Positions 36,866 through 46,693 of a stretch of 64,000 nucleotides of DNA are shown in pieces. Source of the stretch: Telluribacter humicola. Its GTDB lineage: Bacteria; Bacteroidota; Bacteroidia; Cytophagales; Spirosomataceae. Position 1 is the first letter of the stretch. Every line of letters begins with the position of its first letter. The notes beneath the pieces were generated by a model. The model saw only the letters and a list, made by a program, of their open reading frames with translations, was not told where the DNA came from and did no database searches. The translations under genes and the position numbers were made by a program. The stretch covers positions 310,001 to 374,000 of the forward strand of contig NZ_JAFIQT010000004.1 in the NCBI RefSeq assembly GCF_017355935.1, in the 5' to 3' direction.

Positions 36866-38887
36866 ATGAGAAAACTCGCGTACCTTCTTGTAATCTGCTT
36901 TTCTATTTGCGTACCCACCTACGGACAATATTCCATCCGGGAGTCCAATGCTATACCTCTGCATGGCGAGTGGTCTTTTACCCTTGACCCGGCTAGTATG
37001 GGTCAGAAGGGAGCCTGGTATAGTGACAAAGTACATACTAGTCGATTTGATAAAGTAACCGTGCCCCATAGCTTCTCAATTGATCCTCGCTATGGCTTTT
37101 ATACAGGTACTGTCTGGTACCGCAAGACATTCCCCTGGCAGCTTGAAAAAGGGAAACGGGTAATACTACACTTTGATGCAGCCTATTACATGACCGATGT
37201 ATGGCTTAACAACCAGAGGGTAGGACGGCACGAAGGCGGCTACACGCCTTTTCATTTTGACATAACTGAGTACCTTAAAGCGGGCGAAAACCTATTGGCT
37301 GTCTCTGTCAACAATGACACCTGGCAGCCGGGTACCATTCCCGGTGGCAAGGACAACAACCAGCCCAACGACTCTTTTATGGGCTGGATGAACTACGGTG
37401 GGCTTAACCGTCCGGTGTACCTGACCGTAGAGCCAGACGTGTACGCGGAGAATCTTAAAGTAGAAGCTACTCCTGATCTGGCAAAGGGCACGGCGACTAT
37501 TCGGGTAAAGTTGCGGGTCAGAAACATGACGGGCCAGGCAGCTTCTCCCAAAGCAAACTACCAGGTATACTACCAGGACAAGCCATTGACCCTGAATTGG
37601 AAAGAGAACGCAGTTCGTGTTGCTTCCGGTCAGACCGCTGTTCTGGAAGCCGAAGCTACTATCCCAAGGGCACAGGTTCAATTGTGGAGCCTGGACATGC
37701 CTAATCTATATCGTATACAGGCTACCATTCCGGGTGATACTCTTACTACAAACTTCGGTATTCGTAAAGTAGAGGTACGTAATGCTCAACTGCTTCTCAA
37801 CGGACAACCTATAAGAGTTGGTGGGGGGAATCGTGTTGTTGATTCTCCCGGACTGGGTGCTATGGAGCCGGACTGGCTGATCGAGAAGGATTTTAAAATG
37901 ATGAAGGAAGCAGGCATGGAGCTCCAGCGCCTGACGCACTACACGCCCAGTGAGCTGTTCTATGACCTGGCCGACCGCTACGGGATGCTGATCATCACCG
38001 AAGCCGGTAACTGGCAGCTTACCCCTAATCAGATGGATACCGACTCTATCCGCAAAAACTTTAAGAACCAGTTTCGCGAGATGGTGGAGCGTGACTGGAA
38101 TCATCCTAGTGTCATTGCATATAGCGTGGGAAATGAATACCTGTCGGAGCAGCCAGCCGGGCAGCGCTGGACCAAAGACATGATCGCCTACGCACGCGAA
38201 CTGGACCCTACGCGCCTGTATACTTTTGCTTCCATGCGATTGAATATACTACCCAAGAAACCGGAGGACGAGGCGAGTCAGTACGTGGATTTTGTGTCGA
38301 CCAATACCTACGGCAATCACGCCAAGGTACTCGACCACATTCACCAGCTCTACCCCGGCAAGCCCATCTTTATCAGTGAGTGGGGCCGCCGCGCCGACAC
38401 CGAAACCGGCGAGGCCGGGCAAATAGACCACCTGCGCGATATTATGAAAGAAGTCCGCAGCCGTCCCTACGTAGTAGGAGCCTCCTGGTGGACCTACAAC
38501 GACTATCAGAGCCGCTTCCATGGTACCAACGCCAATGGCTACCGCCCATGGGGTATAGTCGGACCGGATCGGTCCCCTCGACCCATTTACCCCGTTTACC
38601 AGCAGGAGATGTCGCCCGTCACGGTCGAGAAGGTACGCTATACCCCCGGTGACCAGGGAGTCCATCAACTGGTAGTTAGGATTATGTCACGTAACGATTT
38701 TCCTTATTATCCCGTAATCAACTATACCCTGAGGGTTGATGATAAAGCGTTTCCCATTCCGGATCTGCAACCCGGAGGTAGTACAGACATAGTAGTACCC
38801 GTTAGAGGTTTTGAAAAGTCCGTACGGATAAAAGTGATGAAACCTACTGGCTTCGTGGCTGTTGAAGAAAACATAGATTTAAAATAA
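36866..38887 (+). CDS. secreted glycoside hydrolase family 2 protein (beta-glucuronidase/beta-galactosidase-like)
   Basis: 673 residues with signal peptide (MRKLAYLLVICFSICVPTYG). Domain order is typical of GH2: jelly-roll sugar-binding domain (about 35-190, WYRKTFPWQLEKGKRVILHFD), Ig-like domain (about 190-295), TIM barrel (about 296-570) and a short C-terminal beta domain. The catalytic acid/base is the Glu in SVGNEYLSEQ (near 423) and the nucleophile the Glu in FISEWGRR (near 504). The compact length and the YTPSELFYDLADRYGMLIITEAG pattern resemble beta-glucuronidases. It starts 11 bp after the symporter stop, so the two are co-transcribed. Exact sugar specificity is not readable. Confidence 0.94.
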   Translation: MRKLAYLLVICFSICVPTYGQYSIRESNAIPLHGEWSFTLDPASMGQKGAWYSDKVHTSRFDKVTVPHSFSIDPRYGFYTGTVWYRKTFPWQLEKGKRVILHFDAAYYMTDVWLNNQRVGRHEGGYTPFHFDITEYLKAGENLLAVSVNNDTWQPGTIPGGKDNNQPNDSFMGWMNYGGLNRPVYLTVEPDVYAENLKVEATPDLAKGTATIRVKLRVRNMTGQAASPKANYQVYYQDKPLTLNWKENAVRVASGQTAVLEAEATIPRAQVQLWSLDMPNLYRIQATIPGDTLTTNFGIRKVEVRNAQLLLNGQPIRVGGGNRVVDSPGLGAMEPDWLIEKDFKMMKEAGMELQRLTHYTPSELFYDLADRYGMLIITEAGNWQLTPNQMDTDSIRKNFKNQFREMVERDWNHPSVIAYSVGNEYLSEQPAGQRWTKDMIAYARELDPTRLYTFASMRLNILPKKPEDEASQYVDFVSTNTYGNHAKVLDHIHQLYPGKPIFISEWGRRADTETGEAGQIDHLRDIMKEVRSRPYVVGASWWTYNDYQSRFHGTNANGYRPWGIVGPDRSPRPIYPVYQQEMSPVTVEKVRYTPGDQGVHQLVVRIMSRNDFPYYPVINYTLRVDDKAFPIPDLQPGGSTDIVVPVRGFEKSVRIKVMKPTGFVAVEENIDLK

Positions 38888-38942
38888 TACGAAACGGTGG
38901 ATAAAGCCACGGTGGACTATTCACACTACACATCAAAGAATT

Positions 38943-41222
38943 ATGATGCATTTAGATGCTACTGATAAAAGAACAGCCCGTACCTTGTCCCTGTCTGCTG
39001 ACCTGGTCGTAGTAGGAGGGGGATTGTCGGGTACCTGCTGCGCCATTACCGCTGCCCGAGCAGGTATCAAAGTAATTATTGTGCAGGATCGACCGGTACT
39101 AGGGGGGAATGCTTCTTCGGAGGTGCGGCTATGGGTCCTGGGGGCTACCTCGCACATGGGTAACAACAACCGCTGGGCCCGTGAGGGGGGAGTCATTGAT
39201 GAGATCCTGGTCGAAAACCTGTACCGAAATCCCGATAGCAATCCGCTTATATTCGATACGATACTCCTGGAAAAAGTAGTGGAGGAACCTAACATCACCC
39301 TGCTCCTCAATACGGCTATTTATGAAGTAGAGAAGGAGGGGCCGGATACAATTACCAAAGTCATCGGCTTCTGTAGTCAGAACTCCAGCCAATACGAGCT
39401 GGCTGCTCCTTTGTTCTGTGATGCATCGGGTGACGGTATTGTCGGGTTTCTATCGGGCGCCGCCTTCCGGATGGGAGCTGAATCCTCCGAGGAATTTGGT
39501 GAGAAGTTTGCCCCCTCCAAAGAGTACGGAGAACTACTAGGGCACTCCCTCTACTTCTACAGCAAAGATGTCGGTCGTCCCGTTCGCTTTGTACCCCCCA
39601 GCTTTGCTCTAAAGGATATCACAAAGATCCCTCGCTTTAAGAGTTTCAATGCCCAGGACTTTGGCTGCCGGCTATGGTGGGTAGAGTACGGAGGACGTCT
39701 GGATACGGTACATGATACTGAGGCCATCAAGTGGGAGTTATGGAAAGTTATCTATGGCGTCTGGAACCATATCAAGAACTCAGGGCAGTTTCCCGAGGCA
39801 GAAAACCTTACACTAGAGTGGGTAGGTACCATACCCGGAAAGCGGGAGAGCCGTCGCTTTGAAGGCGACTACATGCTGATTCAGCAGGATATAGTCGAGC
39901 AACGCTCTCACCAGGACTCAGTTGCCTTTGGTGGCTGGAGCATTGACCTGCATCCGGCGGACGGTGTGTTCAGCGAAAAGCCGGGCTGTAACCAATGGCA
40001 TAGCAAAGGCATCTACGGGATACCGTACCGCTGTTACTACTCCCGCAATATCAGTAACCTGTTCCTGGCGGGCCGTATCATATCAGCTTCACACGTAGCC
40101 TTTGGCTCGACCCGGGTGATGGCTACTTCGGCGCACGGTGGGCAAGCCGTTGGAATGGCAGCGGCCCTATGCGCTAAAAAGGGTTTACAACCGCGTCAGC
40201 TGTTAGAGCAATCCCGTATGAAAGAGCTACATACCGAGCTGCAACGAATCGGGCAACATATTCCGGGACTGAACCTACAGGATGAATTAGACCTGGTTCG
40301 TAAGGCGCAGGTTAAAGCATCCAGCGAACTGGTGCTGACTGAACTGGTAGAAGACGATGACCCGCAACCCATGGAGTTCGCTACTGCGCAAATGCTTCCG
40401 GTGCAGGCCGGAAAGATGCCTGGCGTAGTGATCCACCCGTATACGGATGTACCTACAGAACTGGAAGTGGAGCTCAGGATATGTAGCCGGAAAGGAAGCC
40501 ATACTCCGGATGTGACGTTAGAGAAAAAGGTGATACCGCTGCAGAAGGGTAGGAACTGTGTACATCTTTCTTTCGATGCGGTAATCAGTGAACCTACCTA
40601 TGCCTTCCTGATGATCGGGAATAATCCGGAGATTTCTCTGAAAATGTCCAGTCAGCGGGTTACTGGTCTGCTATCTGTTTTTAATTCCATCAATCCTGCC
40701 GTATCTAACTACGGAAAGCAGGAGCCGACGGAAGATATTGGCGTAGACGCGTTTGAATTCTGGTGTCCTCAGCGTCGGCCCAAAGGCAAGAATGTAGCCG
40801 TAAAAATAGAAGAAAGTCTCCGAAGCTTTGGTGCCGAAAACATTCGAAATGGTGTGCAGCGACCTACGAATCAGCCTAATGCCTGGGTGGCCGATTTTGC
40901 TGATCCCGATCCATCCTTGACCCTTAGCTGGTCCGAACAGCAGAGCATCCGGCGGGTGGAGCTCTTCTTCGATACGGATTACGATCATCCGTCGGAGAAC
41001 GTACTCATGATTCATCCGGAACCAGTTGCCCCTTTTTGCGTGCAGAAGTACCAGCTCCTGGATGATCAGGGGAGAGTGGTGTATGAGAAGCGCGACAACC
41101 ACCAGACGCGCAATACTATTCACTTTGATGAACCCCTCACTACCTCACGTCTGCGACTCCGGGTAGAGCACCCATCTGCCACGTCACCCGCGGCTGTATT
41201 TGAGATAAGATGTTATGCATAA
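38943..41222 (+). CDS. cytosolic FAD-dependent oxidoreductase (FAD_oxidored family), paralogue of 30452-32383
   Basis: 759 residues without any signal peptide. The FAD-binding start is ADLVVVGGGLSGTCCAITAA (GxGxxG at 25-30) and then GGNASSEVRLWVLGA, almost the same as the Tat-exported paralogue. Shared blocks include WWxExGGxxDxxxD, GxWxxIKNSG and PGKRESRRxxGDYxxxQ. It is longer because an extra beta domain (about 430-610) sits between the oxidoreductase core and the terminal discoidin-like domain. The exported and cytosolic pair in one locus suggests two oxidation steps on related substrates, one on each side of the membrane. The last gene of the locus, it ends at a strong terminator. Confidence 0.9.
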   Translation: MMHLDATDKRTARTLSLSADLVVVGGGLSGTCCAITAARAGIKVIIVQDRPVLGGNASSEVRLWVLGATSHMGNNNRWAREGGVIDEILVENLYRNPDSNPLIFDTILLEKVVEEPNITLLLNTAIYEVEKEGPDTITKVIGFCSQNSSQYELAAPLFCDASGDGIVGFLSGAAFRMGAESSEEFGEKFAPSKEYGELLGHSLYFYSKDVGRPVRFVPPSFALKDITKIPRFKSFNAQDFGCRLWWVEYGGRLDTVHDTEAIKWELWKVIYGVWNHIKNSGQFPEAENLTLEWVGTIPGKRESRRFEGDYMLIQQDIVEQRSHQDSVAFGGWSIDLHPADGVFSEKPGCNQWHSKGIYGIPYRCYYSRNISNLFLAGRIISASHVAFGSTRVMATSAHGGQAVGMAAALCAKKGLQPRQLLEQSRMKELHTELQRIGQHIPGLNLQDELDLVRKAQVKASSELVLTELVEDDDPQPMEFATAQMLPVQAGKMPGVVIHPYTDVPTELEVELRICSRKGSHTPDVTLEKKVIPLQKGRNCVHLSFDAVISEPTYAFLMIGNNPEISLKMSSQRVTGLLSVFNSINPAVSNYGKQEPTEDIGVDAFEFWCPQRRPKGKNVAVKIEESLRSFGAENIRNGVQRPTNQPNAWVADFADPDPSLTLSWSEQQSIRRVELFFDTDYDHPSENVLMIHPEPVAPFCVQKYQLLDDQGRVVYEKRDNHQTRNTIHFDEPLTTSRLRLRVEHPSATSPAAVFEIRCYA

Positions 41223-41246
41223 ATAATTGGTTGATTGGATTTTGGT

Positions 41247-41280
41247 ACAAAGCGGCGATATTTTTCGCCGCTTTGTTTTT
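41247..41280 (+). terminator. terminator closing the glycan locus
   Basis: Stem acaaagcggcga (41247-41258) pairs with 41265-41276 and is followed by tttt, 25 bp past the stop of the FAD oxidoreductase. The AraC-type gene converges on it from the other side, so it may serve both. Confidence 0.9.
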
Positions 41281-41304
41281 GTAAACCGTTCAATTATAAA
41301 TGGA

Positions 41305-42114
41305 TCAGAAAGCCTGACGGGCTTCATTGGGCGTGCGGCCAAATTCTTTTTTGAACGCGTAGGAAAAGTGAGAGAGATTTTCGAAACCTACATCCAGATA
41401 CACCTCCGATACCGATTTCTTTTTCTCATGTAATAGATAGAATGCCTCCTGCAGTCGGCGCTGCTGCAACCACAGACGCGGTGACCGGTTAAAGACTTTT
41501 TGAAAATCACGTTTGAAGGTGGCCAGGCTGCGGCCGGTTAGGTAAGCAAATCGATCCAGAGATATATTAAAAGAGAAGTTTTGCTGCATGAATGACTCCA
41601 GATCTATTTTTCCGGGTTCACTGAAATCAAACAGGATGTTTTTCAGCTCCGGGTTTACTTTTAGTAGAAGCATCACCGCTTCCCGTACTTTCAGGGGCAG
41701 CATGGTTGCCTGCTCCTTTTCCGGAAGCTGCAGGTACACACACAGGGAATTCATGTAGCTCTGGTACAAAGGGTCATCTTTTAACTTAATAACCGATGAC
41801 TTTGAAAGATGATCTGGTTCGGCCTGCATCTCCCATTCTTCACTCAGCTTTCGCAGGGTTTCCTGGTTTAGAAAGACCGAAAGTGACTTAAATTCTCCTC
41901 CCTCCGGAGGATGTTTAACAAATCTTGCAAGCCTGTTACGTCGGCTCAGTCGAAAGTTGCCTTCGCGGTAGATGTGGGTACTCTGGCTGTCATAGATTGT
42001 CAATGTTCCTGCTATCTGCAGACTAAATACATGCTCGGGTATGAATTGTTCTCCATCCTTACTGGTGGTAAAGTAGCAGGAGTAAAGGATTTTGGACTGC
42101 TGTCGCTGTTCCAT
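41305..42114 (-). CDS. AraC-family transcriptional regulator
   Basis: 269 residues. The C-terminal 100 residues carry the two AraC helix-turn-helix motifs: ISLDRFAYLTGRSLATFKRDFQKVF and VSEVYLDVGFENLSHFSYAFKKEFGRTPNEAR. The N-terminal part is a cupin-like ligand domain with little sequence signature. It is followed on the opposite strand by the end of the glycan locus and lies 69 bp downstream of the aldehyde dehydrogenase gene on the same strand, so it could form an operon with that gene. Most related proteins in Bacteroidota control detoxification or catabolic genes. Target unknown. Confidence 0.92.
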   Translation of the reverse strand: MEQRQQSKILYSCYFTTSKDGEQFIPEHVFSLQIAGTLTIYDSQSTHIYREGNFRLSRRNRLARFVKHPPEGGEFKSLSVFLNQETLRKLSEEWEMQAEPDHLSKSSVIKLKDDPLYQSYMNSLCVYLQLPEKEQATMLPLKVREAVMLLLKVNPELKNILFDFSEPGKIDLESFMQQNFSFNISLDRFAYLTGRSLATFKRDFQKVFNRSPRLWLQQRRLQEAFYLLHEKKKSVSEVYLDVGFENLSHFSYAFKKEFGRTPNEARQAF

Positions 42115-42183
42115 ACAAAGACTAAATTAGAGAGATTGCTCAACCAGTGGCTGAGCAATCTAAAACTAGGAATTAGTTTTAGA

Positions 42184-43611
42184 TTATGCGTTTTCTACTT
42201 CCAGAATGGCCTTAGGTTCCAGGTAAGCTTCCAGGTCGAACACACCATACTCCCGGCCGAGGCCCGATTGTTTAAATCCACCAAAGGGAGCCATGGGATC
42301 GTGCGTAAGTGCATTCAGAGAAACGCGTCCTGCATCCAGTCGGGTGGCAATCTGAAGGGCTCTTTCCTGGTTACTGCTTTGTACATAAGCCGCCAGGCCA
42401 TAACTGGAATCATTAGCTAGCTGGATGGCCTCCTCTTCGGTACGATACGTAATAACCGAGAGTACCGGCCCAAATATTTCTTCCTGCGCAATGCGCATAC
42501 TGTTATTCACATGTATGAATACGGTTGGCTTTACAAAGTTTCCGGCTTCCAGCCCTTCTGGTTTTTCCAGGCCGCCGATTAGGATCTCCGCTCCTTCTGC
42601 TATTCCTTTCAGGATGTAGTCCTGTACGCGCTGAAATTGCTTCTGGCTCACCATAGGTCCAATGTTTGTATCTTCCTCCTGTGGATTACCTACTTTTATA
42701 CCGGATTCCGCTTCGATCAACAGAGGTTTGATCTCTTCAAGTTTGTGCTGCGGTACCAACAGTCGGGTAGCTGCAATACAGGCTTGACCACTGTTCATGA
42801 AAGCCCCTGCGACCGAAAGCGGAATGGCTTTCGATAAGTCTGCATCGTCCAGTAGTATATTGGGTGATTTGCCACCTAATTCTAGTGTAACTCTCTTCAT
42901 GGTTGCCGCTCCTTCACGGATTATGGTTTTGCCGGTGACGGTGGAACCGGTGAACGAAATTTTTGCAACATCAGGATGACGTACTATTTCTGCACCCACG
43001 ACATGTCCCAATCCGTTTACAATATTGAATATCCCTTTAGGAAGTCCCGCTTCGTGCAGACACTCACTAATGAGCTGGGTCTGAAGGGCACTCAGTTCAC
43101 TGGGTTTGATCACCGCCGTACAACCGGCCGCAAGGGCAGTTGATAGTTTGCTGCAGATAAATCCATTACTGGCATTCCAGGGAGTAATGATACCTACTAC
43201 ACCTACTGGTGTCTGCTGGACAGTAGATCGTCCCACTCGTTGTTCAAAAGCATATACCTCTAGAATATCAACATTTGTACGGATGGCATCCAGTGCATTT
43301 TGGGCGCTGGCACAGGCAAACTGAATGGGAGCGCCATATTCAAGTACCATCACATCGATCAAATCTTCTTTTCTTTTGGTAACCGCCTCCAGCATTTGTC
43401 TAAGGTACTGTATCCGTTCATCTCTGGTGGTTCTGGAAAAGGTTGTGAATGCCGCTTTGGCCGCGGCGATGGCACGTTGGGTATCTACTTCATCCCCTAA
43501 GCTTACCTTCCCCAGCAGTTCCTGCGATACGGGACTTGTAATATCTAATGTAGCAGTACCGTGTGGGGAGACAAACTCACCGTCAATATACATGTGATTG
43601 ATTATCTGCAT
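42184..43611 (-). CDS. NAD(P)-dependent aldehyde dehydrogenase family protein
   Basis: 475 residues, the usual length. Catalytic Cys278 in NSGQACIAATR, general base Glu244 in VTLELGGKSPN, oxyanion Asn146 in TPWNASNG, and the cofactor loop FTGSTVTGK are all present, so the enzyme should be active. The C-terminal FGGFKQSGLGREYGVFDLEAYLEPK is typical of class 3-like or gamma-glutamyl/salicylaldehyde-type members. No signal peptide: cytoplasmic. The gene precedes the AraC regulator. Substrate uncertain; it oxidises an aldehyde to an acid. Confidence 0.93.
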   Translation of the reverse strand: MQIINHMYIDGEFVSPHGTATLDITSPVSQELLGKVSLGDEVDTQRAIAAAKAAFTTFSRTTRDERIQYLRQMLEAVTKRKEDLIDVMVLEYGAPIQFACASAQNALDAIRTNVDILEVYAFEQRVGRSTVQQTPVGVVGIITPWNASNGFICSKLSTALAAGCTAVIKPSELSALQTQLISECLHEAGLPKGIFNIVNGLGHVVGAEIVRHPDVAKISFTGSTVTGKTIIREGAATMKRVTLELGGKSPNILLDDADLSKAIPLSVAGAFMNSGQACIAATRLLVPQHKLEEIKPLLIEAESGIKVGNPQEEDTNIGPMVSQKQFQRVQDYILKGIAEGAEILIGGLEKPEGLEAGNFVKPTVFIHVNNSMRIAQEEIFGPVLSVITYRTEEEAIQLANDSSYGLAAYVQSSNQERALQIATRLDAGRVSLNALTHDPMAPFGGFKQSGLGREYGVFDLEAYLEPKAILEVENA

Positions 43612-43822
43612 GATTACTTTTGTTTTAGTGATAGCACAAAAGTAATTCTAACCTTATGGGGCAACTTTGCTGTATAGCTCAATGATTTTTGTTGAGTGGC
43701 TCATTCAGTAGGTAAGTTAGATGTAGTACTATAAATGGTACCTCAACACTATATAGTTCAGAATGAAGGGTATACCAAACGGTATGACTATCTGTAGAAC
43801 CACTACTAATGTAGTACCTGGA

Positions 43823-46480
43823 CTACTTTTTGATTTTATTGATCAGATCTAGACAGTACTCCAGTTCTTTGTCCCTGTTATTGATAACGTCCTCCAGGTA
43901 GTAAGTCATAGAGTGGTCAGGTAGTACTCCACGGCCGCCTGCTCCATCGGTCGACACGGCTAATGCATACCGTCCGAGAGGCATAGTCAGGCGGAGCTTG
44001 CTGTTGGGCAGGGTCAGCATTGACGTGGCCAGGCTACTGTTCCCATAGTAGCCTCCACCCGTCTCCTGCCCTATGAACGTGCCTCGTTTGTGAGACCGGG
44101 CTATGGCGACGAATTCAGCTGCTGAGGAGAAAGTACCTCCGTTGATGAGGAAGTATACAGTACCGCTGTACGCATTTTGCCGTGGCTGCTGAAAAGCCAG
44201 GTTGGGGTGGTGGGTGTAGCTGTACCCCTGGTCGGTTTTCTGGATGTGGGTAGGGTACTTAGGCAGTGCCTTCAGAAGGGGAACATCATCCACCGATAGC
44301 CGGTTAAGCAGGGAGCTGTCCGTGGTGGCGACTGAAATCTGGCGGTAGTACTTGAAAGGCTCTTGGGCTAAATAACTATACAGTAAGGCACCGTAGTCAT
44401 CTCTGCCTCCCTGATTGTCTCTCAGGTCTATTACCAGAGAGGTAATTTGTTGCTCCCTTATTTTAAGGAATGTTTCATCCACAAAATCGGGGAAGTCCTG
44501 ACTGGTGGCGAAGGAGGGAATCTTCAGGACAAGGGTTTGTAGCGAGTCGTGGAGTTGGGTGGTTGCGTGATCACTCGTGGTAGTCGTGCTGCGGTCACTT
44601 CCTGCAAGACGTATTGTACGGATCTGCTGGTCCTTATCCCTGATTTTTACTTCAAACGTATCAGCCGGTTGTATATAGCGGACAAACAGGGAGGGGAAAT
44701 CGTGCTGGAGGCGAAACTGCTTGTACGTTTGGTTAAAGCCATCGGAAGGAATGGTAGCCTGAATCCGCCGGATGACCTCGGCCTGGTCATGGCCATTGAT
44801 GGCGAGTACAGTTGAACCTCTCGGAATACCTTCATAGTCCTGGCTAATCACAGTACTGTCGCCCAGGAGCCGTAGCTCCAGCGGGAAACGCTTCGTAAAC
44901 TGGGCCTGGTACTCTTCGGTCGTAGTAGAGGGATGTAAGGTAGTATGCCCGCAATGGATCTGTTCGATCACTGGGCTCAGTAGCCGAAAGAACTCTGCTT
45001 CGGATGCAGTTTTAGGTAGTTTACTTAGTAACTGCTCGAAGGCCCGGTCGAGGCTGGCTTTGTCGGTGTACCAGTAGAGGCCCGGATGAATCCCCTCCAG
45101 GCTTTCCCGCAGATAATCCAGGTCGTCCGTTAGCTGGCGGGCAGTGAGGGCACGGCTCGTCAGGTACTTTTCGGCGGTTCTCTTCCTTAACTCTACTTCC
45201 CACCGCTCGTTGTTGCGCCTGATTTGGTGGGCCAGGCCAGCCAGAGCCGTGTCAGGTTTGAGGTAGTTCAGATGCTCCCAGGTAGCTACCTTATTCTCAT
45301 AATTCTTTTTAATGAAGTTCTGCAGGGTAGGTAGCTTACCCACATCGGCTATATAGGTGCCAGCACTGTCATCGGGTATGTGTGTGGTGTCCAGGTGGGT
45401 AACAATGCGTTCAGAATGGAGCCGTAACTGGTCTTGACGGGCTTGTACCAGCCCCATAAAAGCCAGAGCTGCCGAGAATTCAGTGTCAATGACTACACTG
45501 CTGAGGTACCACTTCTCACCATACTGTTTGTAGGTAGTTACCCAACGATCCTGCTGAACCGTAAGTCGCTTGGGAGCGGTACTGATCGTCATACCACCCC
45601 AGGTCTGGTGGGTTTTGAGGTGGCGTAGCCCGTTCGGGCTTACCAGGTGCTCCAGCCTGATGATCGCGTATGACCCGGCATCTATGTACAGGGTACCTTT
45701 CAGGAAAGGCTTGCGTACCTGTTTCTTCTGGTCGAAGTCAATGACAAATACCTCTTTCCCATCCAGATGGCTCATGCCCCTGAATTCGAACGTGTAGTAC
45801 CGGGATAAATCGCTTCTCTTTTTTAGCTCTATGCCCAGAAAGGCTGTCGGTCCAGGTAACTCAATTCCCGAAATGGAGGTCCCGCCAAAAGTATAGAAGC
45901 CACCTCGGGACGGATTCCAGAAAGGTGCTTTCGCTCTTTTATCTTCCAGATACCAGGCATCAAGTACGGTAGTCGCTTGTGATTGAGCCGTCCCTACAGT
46001 CCGGAAAGCAACTTCCAGTAACTGAATAACACTACTATCGGCCTTTACATACTCCCGTTGGAAGCCCTCGGCCTTGTAGGGCGCAGTAGCGTAGTTATGA
46101 GCTACTCTTTCAAGGCTTGTAGCAATGACCTGCAGCGGGTCAACCGGCTTGACTACTACTTCTTTCAATTGCACCGGCTCGGGTTCAAGGGCTATAGCGA
46201 GCAGGGGTTGATCCCCTTTTATAAAATCCAGCTTTATTGACCGGTATCCTAAACACGAAAAGACTACTACCGGGGTAGGAAGGGTAGCCGGTATCCTGAA
46301 TACAAAATCGCCGGCCTGATTGGTGGTGGTACCGATACTGGTACCTAACAGTTGGATAGTTGCATAAGGAATAGCCTCTCCTGAGGCCTTATCAGTTACT
46401 TTTCCCAATAATGAAATAGCATTTTGGGCATTGATCCAAAGGGGTACCAGTAGTAGGATAAAGTAGGGGAGTAGCTTCAT
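43823..46480 (-). CDS. carboxypeptidase-regulatory domain fused to an S41-family peptidase
   Basis: 885 residues with a signal peptide (MKLLPYFILLLVPLWINAQ). Residues about 22-105 form a CarboxypepD_reg-like domain (ISLLGKVTDKASGEAIPYATI), followed by a 300-residue DUF5686-like beta-rich region, then an S41 tail-specific protease domain (about 430-885). The S41 core reads LVIDLRDNQGGRDDYG, VYFLINGGTFSSAAEF (Ser785 as nucleophile by alignment with the usual SASAS motif) and GTFIGQETGGGYYGNSS. The fusion is unusual; S41 proteins of this type process or degrade peptides outside the cytoplasm. Monocistronic. Confidence 0.88.
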   Translation of the reverse strand: MKLLPYFILLLVPLWINAQNAISLLGKVTDKASGEAIPYATIQLLGTSIGTTTNQAGDFVFRIPATLPTPVVVFSCLGYRSIKLDFIKGDQPLLAIALEPEPVQLKEVVVKPVDPLQVIATSLERVAHNYATAPYKAEGFQREYVKADSSVIQLLEVAFRTVGTAQSQATTVLDAWYLEDKRAKAPFWNPSRGGFYTFGGTSISGIELPGPTAFLGIELKKRSDLSRYYTFEFRGMSHLDGKEVFVIDFDQKKQVRKPFLKGTLYIDAGSYAIIRLEHLVSPNGLRHLKTHQTWGGMTISTAPKRLTVQQDRWVTTYKQYGEKWYLSSVVIDTEFSAALAFMGLVQARQDQLRLHSERIVTHLDTTHIPDDSAGTYIADVGKLPTLQNFIKKNYENKVATWEHLNYLKPDTALAGLAHQIRRNNERWEVELRKRTAEKYLTSRALTARQLTDDLDYLRESLEGIHPGLYWYTDKASLDRAFEQLLSKLPKTASEAEFFRLLSPVIEQIHCGHTTLHPSTTTEEYQAQFTKRFPLELRLLGDSTVISQDYEGIPRGSTVLAINGHDQAEVIRRIQATIPSDGFNQTYKQFRLQHDFPSLFVRYIQPADTFEVKIRDKDQQIRTIRLAGSDRSTTTTSDHATTQLHDSLQTLVLKIPSFATSQDFPDFVDETFLKIREQQITSLVIDLRDNQGGRDDYGALLYSYLAQEPFKYYRQISVATTDSSLLNRLSVDDVPLLKALPKYPTHIQKTDQGYSYTHHPNLAFQQPRQNAYSGTVYFLINGGTFSSAAEFVAIARSHKRGTFIGQETGGGYYGNSSLATSMLTLPNSKLRLTMPLGRYALAVSTDGAGGRGVLPDHSMTYYLEDVINNRDKELEYCLDLINKIKK

Positions 46481-46622
46481 GGTAAGTACCCGCCTGGGTT
46501 TTGGATTTATAGAGCGGTACCCATAAAGATAGGTTCTGGAATGGAAGCGTTGTAAACCAGTATGTTAAAAAGTGTTAAAGGAAGAGATCCTTTAATCTTA
46601 TGGCATTAACGTATGAGAAGAG

Positions 46623-46660
46623 TACCTGTTCTGACATAATGAATAGCATCAGAACAGGTA
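46623..46660 (-). terminator. hairpin after the phosphodiesterase gene
   Basis: A 12-bp perfect stem, tacctgttctga (46623-46634) with 46649-46660 and a 14-nt loop, 33 bp past the stop of the minus-strand gene at 46694. Confidence 0.65.
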
Positions 46661-46693
46661 ATGCAATAGCTGGCAAATGAGAAAAAATTTCGG

